DNA from: Actinocrinis sp035946395
Lineage (GTDB): Bacteria; Actinomycetota; Actinomycetes; Streptomycetales; Catenulisporaceae
Length of the DNA stretch: 10,756 bases
Direction of reading: 5' to 3'
NCBI RefSeq assembly: GCF_035946395.1
Contig: NZ_DASYZI010000222.1
Span: 1 to 10,756 of the forward strand
Part shown: positions 6,480-10,756 of the stretch, in pieces
Numbering within the stretch: the stretch's first letter is position 1
Layout of the letters: each line of letters starts with the position of its first letter
Notes under the pieces: generated by a model
Told to the model about the DNA's origin: nothing
The model's input: only the letters and a program-made list of their open reading frames with translations
The model's database searches: none
Position numbers and translations under genes: made by a program

Positions 6480-7769
6480 TTACCGTGTATCGGTCGGCCC
6501 CACGTCCACGTCGGCCGCCGGCGGATCGGTGCGCAGTTCGCGCACTATCGACCACGCGATCGAGACCATCGGCACGGCCACCACCGCGCCGACCACCCCC
6601 GCGACGATGCTGCCCGCGATCACCGAGATCGCCACCGCCACCGGATGCAGCTGTACCGCCCAGCCCATCACGAACGGCTGGAGCACGTGCCCCTCGATCT
6701 GCCCGATCACCACGATCAGCACCAGCACGATCGCCGCGGTGACCACCCCGCGTCCGGCCAGCGCCACCACCGTCGCGACCGCCATCGCCACCGGCGAGCC
6801 GATCAGCGGAACGAAGGAGGCCAGGAACTCCAGCACGGTCAACGGCAGCGCGAGCGGGACCTTGAGCAGGTACAGCGCGATGCCGACCATCACCGCGTTG
6901 GCCGCGGCCACGATGATCGTGCCGCGGGTGTAGCCGGAGAACGTGCTCCACGCCGCCCGGCCCGCGCGATCCCAAGGTGAGCGCGCCTCCCTGGGCAACT
7001 GCACGGTGAACCAGCGCCACATCTGCTCGCCCGAGTGGGTGAAGAAGATCGAGCAGAACACCGCCAGCGCCAGCACGGTGAGGATCTCCACCGCCCGGCT
7101 CGCGCCGCTGAGCGCCTGGTTGATCACGATCGAGCGGTGCGAGGAGACGAAGGAGCTGATCTTGCCCTGCAACCCGGACAGCGCCGAGGGGTTCACCCGC
7201 AACGGCGGCCCCTCCAGCCAGGTCTCGATCCGGGCCACGCCGCCGCTGAACTCCTGCCCGAGCCGGTCGGTCTCGTCCGCGACCGTCGTGCCGACCAGCG
7301 TGAACACTCCCGCGATCACCAGCAGGCTGCCGAGCATCGACAGCAGCACGGCCAGCGAGCGCGGCAGCCGCCGGGACATCGCGTTGACCGGCGGTCGTAG
7401 CAGCGAGGTGAACACGAGGGCGAGGAACACCGCGATGCCGACCAGTTCGAACCGGAGCAGCACGATGTACAGCACGTAGACGGCGGCCCCGATGACGAGC
7501 AGCCGCCACGCGTACGCGGCCGTCATCCGCAGCCGCAGATTGACCAACGCCTCCGGGTCGTTCTCGGCCAGTGCGCGAAGCCGAGTCTGGGCCTGGTTAC
7601 GCATCCCGGCGAGCGATCCCGCGGAGCGTGGCCGCGTTCCCGCCGCGCCGGAAGCAGAAGAAGGACGGCTGTTCGCGACGTTGCCATTGGCACTGGCACT
7701 GGCACGCGCCGCGGCGTTCGGCTGGTCCGCGTCGTCGCGTCCGCGGGGGCGAAGAGGCCGGCCGCTCAC
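6480..7769 (-). CDS. AI-2E/PerM family membrane protein
   Basis: Polytopic membrane protein of the AI-2E transporter (PerM, UPF0118) family. Members are linked to autoinducer export or to cation/proton antiport; the role here is unknown. Counted from the TTG at 7829 (449 aa), hydrophobic segments lie near 108-145, 158-182, 245-264, 304-348, 360-378 and 396-428. They enclose the family motifs PLIGSPVAM (341-349) and QIEGHVLQPFVMGWAVQLHP (377-396), the most conserved part of the family. The first ~100 residues are polar, rich in Ser, Ala, Arg and Asn and probably disordered and cytoplasmic. The start is uncertain. TTG at 7829 has no ribosome site; GTG at 7769, preceded by GGGA at a suitable distance, is chosen (429 aa); ATG at 7604 would remove most of the tail. 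TGGCAC is repeated three times at 7688-7705 within the tail. It lies downstream of the RHIM-like gene with a 220-base gap from the chosen start. Confidence 0.85.
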   Translation of the reverse strand: MSGRPLRPRGRDDADQPNAAARASASANGNVANSRPSSASGAAGTRPRSAGSLAGMRNQAQTRLRALAENDPEALVNLRLRMTAAYAWRLLVIGAAVYVLYIVLLRFELVGIAVFLALVFTSLLRPPVNAMSRRLPRSLAVLLSMLGSLLVIAGVFTLVGTTVADETDRLGQEFSGGVARIETWLEGPPLRVNPSALSGLQGKISSFVSSHRSIVINQALSGASRAVEILTVLALAVFCSIFFTHSGEQMWRWFTVQLPREARSPWDRAGRAAWSTFSGYTRGTIIVAAANAVMVGIALYLLKVPLALPLTVLEFLASFVPLIGSPVAMAVATVVALAGRGVVTAAIVLVLIVVIGQIEGHVLQPFVMGWAVQLHPVAVAISVIAGSIVAGVVGAVVAVPMVSIAWSIVRELRTDPPAADVDVGPTDTR

Positions 7770-7989
7770 CTGTTTCCCATCCGTCGCCGTCAGTGACGCC
7801 CTCTGTCCGGACCACCCCGGCTGTTTCAAAGCATGTATCCCGAAGGTCCTCGCTCAAACCGTAGCGGAACCGGCCCGCGAGCCGGATGTCCGACGTCAGA
7901 GCATTTTTCCGGCTTGTGCGGCAAGATCCTCACCGTCATACATGGATGACAGAACATCACATTGTCCGATGCGAATACGAGCATGCTGA

Positions 7990-8388
7990 TCACCTGCCGA
8001 AGGTGATCGGGCCGATGTCTCGCCCCTGCACGACGTTGCCGTGTATCGTCGCTCCTTTCTCGATGGTGTTCGTGGTCACACCACCATCGATCGCCAGCGA
8101 TCCGGCTTCGCCCATCCACTTGCGCAACGCGCTTTCGAACCCGGTGTTGCTCTTCGCGAGGCCGACCAGTTCGGCGCTCAGGTCGATCACCGCGTTCTGG
8201 TCCGGCGCGGTGCCGGGCGTCAGCCGTTCGGCGGCCTCGGTGACGGCCTCAGCGGCCGCGTGGCCCGGGAAGGCCGCGCGCACCAGCTTGACCAGCCCCG
8301 CCCATGTGCTCTTGCCCGCTTCCACCGCCGTTTCGCCGAGGAATCGATTGAGTACCGTCGCGACCGCCGACACCGTCAACGGATCCAT
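7990..8388 (-). CDS. Small helical protein with C-terminal RHIM-like amyloid signalling motif (candidate Bell/BASS-type effector)
   Basis: 132-aa protein. Residues 1 to about 95 look all-helical and amphipathic (MDPLTVSAVATVLNRFLGE, then a Trp at 29 and GLVKLVRAAF at 31-40), followed by a flexible Gly/Thr stretch. The end, NTIEKGATIHGNVVQGRDIG plus PITFGR (107-132), closely resembles the RHIM-like motif of actinobacterial amyloid signalling proteins: Asn-x-Ile, HG, VVQ-G-RDI, then beta-prone residues up to a final Gly. In that family an N-terminal membrane-active helical domain (Bell, the counterpart of fungal HeLo/HELL) is triggered by an NLR carrying the same motif, giving regulated cell death. 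The partner NLR is not in this window. The ATG at 8388 is chosen because AGGAG lies five bases upstream; a GTG two codons earlier is too close to that site. The family call rests on motif recall, not on a profile search. Confidence 0.65.
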   Translation of the reverse strand: MDPLTVSAVATVLNRFLGETAVEAGKSTWAGLVKLVRAAFPGHAAAEAVTEAAERLTPGTAPDQNAVIDLSAELVGLAKSNTGFESALRKWMGEAGSLAIDGGVTTNTIEKGATIHGNVVQGRDIGPITFGR

Positions 8389-8393
8389 CGCCA

Positions 8394-8398
8394 CTCCT
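8394..8398 (-). promoter_or_regulatory. Ribosome binding site that fixes the start of the RHIM-like gene
   Basis: On the minus strand AGGAG is followed by TGGCG and then ATG at 8388, an ideal five-base spacing. It overlaps the GTG at 8394, which therefore cannot be the start served by it. Confidence 0.6.
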
Positions 8399-8408
8399 CA
8401 TCACCCGA

Positions 8409-8424
8409 CGCGCCACTCGGCGCG
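8409..8424 (-). promoter_or_regulatory. Hairpin in the leader of the RHIM-like gene
   Basis: CGCGCC and GGCGCG pair perfectly around a four-base loop. The hairpin ends about 10 bases before the AGGAG ribosome site, so it could modulate translation. No known riboswitch or attenuator is recognised. Confidence 0.3.
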
Positions 8425-8439
8425 ACCCACCCCAATGGA

Positions 8440-8461
8440 ATCCTCAACGGATCCTCAACCG
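8440..8461. repeat. Two 11-bp tandem repeats upstream of the RHIM-like gene
   Basis: atcctcaacgg followed by atcctcaaccg is a head-to-tail direct repeat with an exact 11-bp period, i.e. one helical turn. On the minus strand this is GTTGAGG-ATCC-GTTGAGG: a heptamer repeated with a four-base spacer, the geometry used by SARP- and PhoP-type activators. The identity of any regulator is inference. Confidence 0.4.
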
Positions 8462-8475
8462 ATGCTGCCAGCATA
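8462..8475 (-). promoter_or_regulatory. Candidate promoter -10 overlapped by a 13-bp palindrome
   Basis: ATGCTGCCAGCAT (8462-8474) is a perfect 6-1-6 palindrome. On the minus strand it overlaps TATGCT (8475-8470), a TANNNT-type -10 element, so it would cover the -10 and the start of transcription of the RHIM-like gene like a repressor operator. There is no good -35. Confidence 0.4.
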
Positions 8476-8479
8476 GTCA

Positions 8480-8530
8480 GGCGACGGTCTCGGCCGACGG
8501 GATTCGTCGCCGTTGTCCGAGACCGTCGCC
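8480..8530 (-). terminator. Stem-loop terminator after the aldo/keto reductase
   Basis: Fourteen-base arms, GGCGACGGTCTCGG at 8480-8493 and CCGAGACCGTCGCC at 8517-8530, are perfectly complementary. The 23-base loop contains a nested CGACG/CGTCG stem. The structure begins six bases past the reductase stop codon on the minus strand, the expected place for an intrinsic terminator; the T tract is absent, as is common in high-G+C actinobacteria. It also insulates the downstream RHIM-like gene. Confidence 0.7.
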
Positions 8531-8536
8531 AGGCCG

Positions 8537-9472
8537 TCACCAGGGCAGCGGATCTCCGGCGATCTCCTTTGCGAACAGCGCACGCAGCGCCGCGAGCGTG
8601 TCAGCGGGCAGATCGCCGTCCGCGGCCTCCAGGTTCGCCGTGAGCTGCGCGATGTTTCGCGTCCCCGGAATCACAGTCGAGACGCCCGAGTTCGCCAGCA
8701 CGAATCGCAGCGCGGTCTGCACCGGCGTCCAGCCCTCCGGCACCAGCTCAAGGAAGCGCGCGGTGAGCGCGGCCCGCCGCCGCACCTCCGGCGGCGTCCA
8801 GCGCGAGCGCACGCCGACGAACGTGGACGACGCGTCGTAGCGTCCTGTCAGCCACCCGGACTCCAGCGCGACTTTCACCACGCTTCCCGCGCCGGCCGCG
8901 CCCGCACGCTCGGTGGCCTCCCACGTCTCCTGGTGGAACGCCGAGAGGTAGACCTCCAGCGCCTTGCTGTCCGTGGTCGCCAGCACCATGTCGATGTCCT
9001 GCGGCCAGTCCAGCGAGGCGCCGTAGGCCCGGATCAGCCCGTTGCGCTTGAGGTCCTCCAGGATCCCGTAGTGCGGGACGAGCCCGCCGTCGCACAGTTC
9101 CGGCGGCGGGCTGTGCATGAGCACGATGTCGAGGACGTCCGTCCCGAGTCGGCGCAGACTGCGCTCGATCGAGCCGCGCAGTGCCCCGGTGGAGAAGTCC
9201 GTGCCCTCGGGCGTGTGCCCGAACTTGGTGCACAGTACGGCCCGGTCGCGGTGCCCGCGCAGTGCGAGCCCGAGCAGCCGTTCGCTGTGGCCGTCCGCGT
9301 AGCCCGGCGCGGTGTCGAAGAACGTCACGCCGGCGTCGAGGGCCGCGCCGACGATGGCCAGCGACTCGGCCTCGTCCGGACCGTTCCAGTCCTTCCGATT
9401 GCCCAACTGCCAGGCACCGAGACCGATCTCACTGACCGTCAGGCCCGTCGAGCCGAATTCCCGGTACCTCAC
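8537..9472 (-). CDS. Aldo/keto reductase
   Basis: NAD(P)H-dependent oxidoreductase of the aldo/keto reductase superfamily (TIM barrel, 311 aa, normal length), reducing aldehydes or ketones to alcohols; the natural substrate is unknown. The N-terminus MRYREFGSTGLTVSEIGLGA is typical of bacterial YhdN/Tas-like members. The catalytic tetrad is intact: Asp53, Tyr58 (FFDTAPGY), Lys83 (CTKFG) and His120 (VLMHSPPP). The C-terminal VIPGTRNIAQLTANLEA (267-283) forms the phosphate-binding part of the cofactor site. The GTG start is preceded by a GGGGCGG stretch as a weak ribosome site. It is separated by 86 bases from the SOS-box gene upstream, has a candidate promoter of its own and ends at a strong stem-loop, so it is probably monocistronic. 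Confidence 0.93.
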   Translation of the reverse strand: MRYREFGSTGLTVSEIGLGAWQLGNRKDWNGPDEAESLAIVGAALDAGVTFFDTAPGYADGHSERLLGLALRGHRDRAVLCTKFGHTPEGTDFSTGALRGSIERSLRRLGTDVLDIVLMHSPPPELCDGGLVPHYGILEDLKRNGLIRAYGASLDWPQDIDMVLATTDSKALEVYLSAFHQETWEATERAGAAGAGSVVKVALESGWLTGRYDASSTFVGVRSRWTPPEVRRRAALTARFLELVPEGWTPVQTALRFVLANSGVSTVIPGTRNIAQLTANLEAADGDLPADTLAALRALFAKEIAGDPLPW

Positions 9473-9514
9473 AGCTGCCGCCCCAAGCGTGTCTCGGTCG
9501 CATTCATGCAGAGC

Positions 9515-9545
9515 AGTCTGCGGCCTGGAGCGCCCTCAAGGTCAA
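9515..9545 (-). promoter_or_regulatory. Candidate aldo/keto reductase promoter with long spacer and internal palindrome
   Basis: On the minus strand TTGACC (9545-9540), a 19-bp spacer and CAGACT (9520-9515) would start transcription about 35 bases before the GTG. The spacer holds an imperfect 18-bp palindrome (9524-9541, CCTGGAG-CGCC-CTCAAGG). A 19-20 bp spacer with a central dyad is the hallmark of MerR-family-controlled promoters, but the -10 is poor. Confidence 0.3.
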
Positions 9546-9558
9546 GTGGACACGGACT

Positions 9559-10032
9559 TCAGCCCACCCCGGGACGCGGGAAGGCCTCCGCGGCCACCAG
9601 CCCGTCGCGCACCGCCTCGCGCTGCACCGCGTGTATCGTCCGTCCGTGCAGGTCGGAGATCCGCTGCCAGCCGAAGCCCGACCCGACCTCGGTGGCCAGC
9701 TGGCCGCGCTCGTCCTCGGACCAGCGGGTGTGTGAGTTCGGATACTGCTTGCGGCGGGCACGCAGCCACTCGCCGAAGGTCGGCCGGTCGACGAACCAGG
9801 TCAGGGCTCTGAAGTACCGGCGGTCCAGCCGGAACACCACCTCCTCGGCGCACAGGAAGACCAGGTGCTCCTCGTCGACCGCTACCCGGTCGGCCCGCAA
9901 CACCAGTTCGCCCTCGGTCAACGACACCCCACGCGGCCCGCGGGCGTCCTGCGGTGCGGTCAATCTCACGCGCACCCAGCCCGCCTTCACTGCCGATCCT
10001 CGCCCATTGTCGTCGAAAGTCTTGTCGGACAC
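9559..10032 (-). CDS. Uncharacterised protein with Myb/SANT-like C-terminus, probably SOS-regulated
   Basis: 157-aa protein that I do not recognise as a named family. Residues 17-95 look like a small mixed beta/alpha region (alternating VRVRL, GELVLRADRVAV, HLVFL, VVFRL, then a Trp/Phe-rich helix at 73-91). Residues 101-146 (RWSEDERGQLATEVGSG, then WQRISDLHGRTIHAVQREA) look like a short three-helix DNA-binding fold of Myb/SANT type with Trp104 and Trp122, often found appended to nucleic-acid enzymes. There is no signal peptide or membrane segment. The GTG start is supported by GGGGAGG eight bases upstream. The promoter carries a near-consensus LexA box, which suggests DNA-damage induction. 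A role in sensing or repairing DNA is inference only. Confidence 0.75.
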   Translation of the reverse strand: MSDKTFDDNGRGSAVKAGWVRVRLTAPQDARGPRGVSLTEGELVLRADRVAVDEEHLVFLCAEEVVFRLDRRYFRALTWFVDRPTFGEWLRARRKQYPNSHTRWSEDERGQLATEVGSGFGWQRISDLHGRTIHAVQREAVRDGLVAAEAFPRPGVG

Positions 10033-10073
10033 GGAGTAACCCTCCCCGGTGGCCCATTCGTGCTGACACCTTT

Positions 10074-10101
10074 GACCTACCCGTCGCCGTGTTCGAACAA
10101 A
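10074..10101 (-). promoter_or_regulatory. Candidate promoter overlapped by the SOS box
   Basis: TTTGTT (10101-10096), a 16-bp spacer and TAGGTC (10079-10074) on the minus strand would give a leader of about 35 bases for the 157-aa gene. The LexA box covers the -35, so bound LexA would block RNA polymerase. The -10 is only a partial match to TANNNT. Confidence 0.3.
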
Positions 10102-10108
10102 CGTTCCA
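10093..10108. promoter_or_regulatory. LexA binding site (SOS box)
   Basis: TCGAACAAACGTTCCA matches the actinobacterial/Gram-positive LexA consensus TCGAAC-N4-GTTCGA at 11 of 12 defined positions and contains an exact GAAC-N4-GTTC core. It lies 61 bases upstream of the GTG of the 157-aa gene, within its promoter region, and only 33 bases past the TetR stop, so it should act on the downstream gene. Confidence 0.65.
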
Positions 10109-10131
10109 GGGTGAAGGAAATTAGCCCCTGG
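10106..10131 (-). terminator. Weak stem-loop after the TetR gene
   Basis: CCAGGG (10106-10111) and CCCTGG (10126-10131) are complementary around a 14-base loop, ten bases past the TetR stop codon. It may terminate the regulator transcript. The stem is short and has no T tract. Confidence 0.25.
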
Positions 10132-10140
10132 CCTGCGAAA

Positions 10141-10725
10141 TCAGCGTGCGCAGAGCCCGAGCAGCAGCAGGTTCCACAGCGCCTCGAAGGCCTGCTCGAC
10201 CGGCCCGGCGGCCCACTCGTCGGCATGCGCCGGGTGGTGGAACCGGGTCGTCGCGTCCAACACGCTGCGAGCGATCACCGCCGGGTCGCCCGGCGCGAAC
10301 TCGCCGCGTTCGACGCCGTCCGCGACGATCCGGGTGACCTGTGCGACGAGCTCGCCGACGTGTGCCGGCACCACGTCACGCGCCTCGGCTGCCAGCAGCG
10401 CGTATGCGGCGAACAGATCGGGATCGGTCCGCGCCTTGTCGTGCTTGAGCCGCATGAGCGTGGTCAGCCACTGCCACAGCCGATCACCGGCGGGCCCCGG
10501 CGACTCGACGATGGCAGTGAGCGGCGGGTTCATCCGGGACAGCCAGCGCCCGAGGACGGCGTCGAGCAGTTCGGCCTTTGAGGCGAAGTGGCGATACACG
10601 GTGCCGTGGCTGACGCCGAGCGCCCGCGCGACGTCCACCACGGTGGTCTTGCCCGGCCCGAATCGCCGCAGAGTCTCCTCCGCCGCGTCCAGTACCCGGT
10701 CCCTGGTCAGCGTTTCCGCCGCCAT
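10141..10725 (-). CDS. TetR/AcrR family transcriptional regulator
   Basis: 194-aa one-component repressor. The N-terminal helix-turn-helix lies at about 7-54: TRDRVLDAAEETLRRFGP, then TTVVDVARALGVSHGTVYRH (27-46) as the recognition core and FASKAELL (47-54). The rest (about 60-190) is the helical ligand-binding and dimerisation domain, ending in a hydrophobic helix typical of the family. Length is normal. The ATG is preceded by GAAGGAAGG at good spacing. TetR proteins usually control a divergent or adjacent gene. Here the upstream side is cut by the window edge, and the next gene on the same strand is the SOS-box gene, so the target is unknown. Confidence 0.93.
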   Translation of the reverse strand: MAAETLTRDRVLDAAEETLRRFGPGKTTVVDVARALGVSHGTVYRHFASKAELLDAVLGRWLSRMNPPLTAIVESPGPAGDRLWQWLTTLMRLKHDKARTDPDLFAAYALLAAEARDVVPAHVGELVAQVTRIVADGVERGEFAPGDPAVIARSVLDATTRFHHPAHADEWAAGPVEQAFEALWNLLLLGLCAR

Positions 10726-10756
10726 CGCGCCACCTTCCTTCGCGCCGTCACCTGTC

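Noticed and set aside
7826..7983. A 52-codon minus-strand ORF starting six bases after the RHIM-like stop and overlapping the TTG of the AI-2E gene
   Set aside because: The operon-like spacing and AGGTGA sequence are suggestive, but only about 60% of its third codon positions are G or C, against the strong G/C bias of the real genes. It has no recognisable domain, so it is probably intergenic.
3600..8394. A possible biosynthetic or antibiotic self-resistance cluster built around the ABC-F gene
   Set aside because: No biosynthetic enzymes are present, the genes have separate promoters, and the neighbours are functionally unrelated.
7990..9472. Aldo/keto reductase plus RHIM-like gene as a two-gene defence operon
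   Set aside because: A strong stem-loop lies directly after the reductase and the RHIM-like gene has its own candidate promoter, so co-transcription is unlikely.
8513..10039. A 508-codon plus-strand open frame across the reductase and the SOS-box gene
   Set aside because: It crosses two convincing minus-strand genes, a terminator and a promoter region, and its translation has no domain.

Overview
The window is about 70% G+C. Its reading frames have G/C-rich third codon positions, several GTG starts, TANNNT-type -10 elements and a twin-arginine exported carbohydrate-active enzyme. This points to an actinomycete (Streptomyces- or Catenulispora-like); genus is not resolved from sequence alone. 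Nine protein genes fill nearly all of it. One is on the + strand (CoA-transferase, 119-1327) and eight are on the - strand. I see no tRNA, rRNA, CRISPR array, transposase or integrase, and no gene-free stretch above about 205 bases.

Left part (1-3793): a CaiB/BaiF-type CoA-transferase/racemase (+) converges on a LysE/RhtB-type amino-acid exporter (-), which is followed by an ABC-F ATPase (-). All three lack a convincing Shine-Dalgarno sequence. Each instead has a TANNNT hexamer 6-9 bases before its start codon, as expected for leaderless transcripts.

Middle part (3878-7829): a large Tat-exported GH99/GH71-like glycoside hydrolase carries a fibronectin type III domain and two discoidin-type domains that arose by in-frame duplication. 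It has a rich 205-base upstream region with a good promoter and several palindromes. Behind it lies an AI-2E/PerM-family membrane protein with a long disordered N-terminus.

Right part (7990-10756): the most interesting gene is a 132-residue protein with a helical N-terminal region and a C-terminal tail, NTIEKGATIHGNVVQGRDIG, that closely resembles the RHIM-like bacterial amyloid signalling motifs (BASS3 type) of actinobacterial cell-death systems. It stands alone here, without the NLR/STAND partner gene usual for such effectors. Its upstream region holds a 14-bp perfect inverted repeat (probably the terminator of the preceding gene), a 13-bp palindrome over a -10-like element, and two 11-bp tandem repeats. 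Upstream lie an aldo/keto reductase, an uncharacterised protein with a Myb/SANT-like C-terminus whose promoter carries a near-perfect LexA (SOS) box, and a TetR-family regulator.

The genes do not form one obvious pathway. Several have their own promoter, so this reads as ordinary chromosomal DNA with a few notable loci: the orphan RHIM-like effector candidate, the SOS-box gene and the duplicated-discoidin hydrolase.
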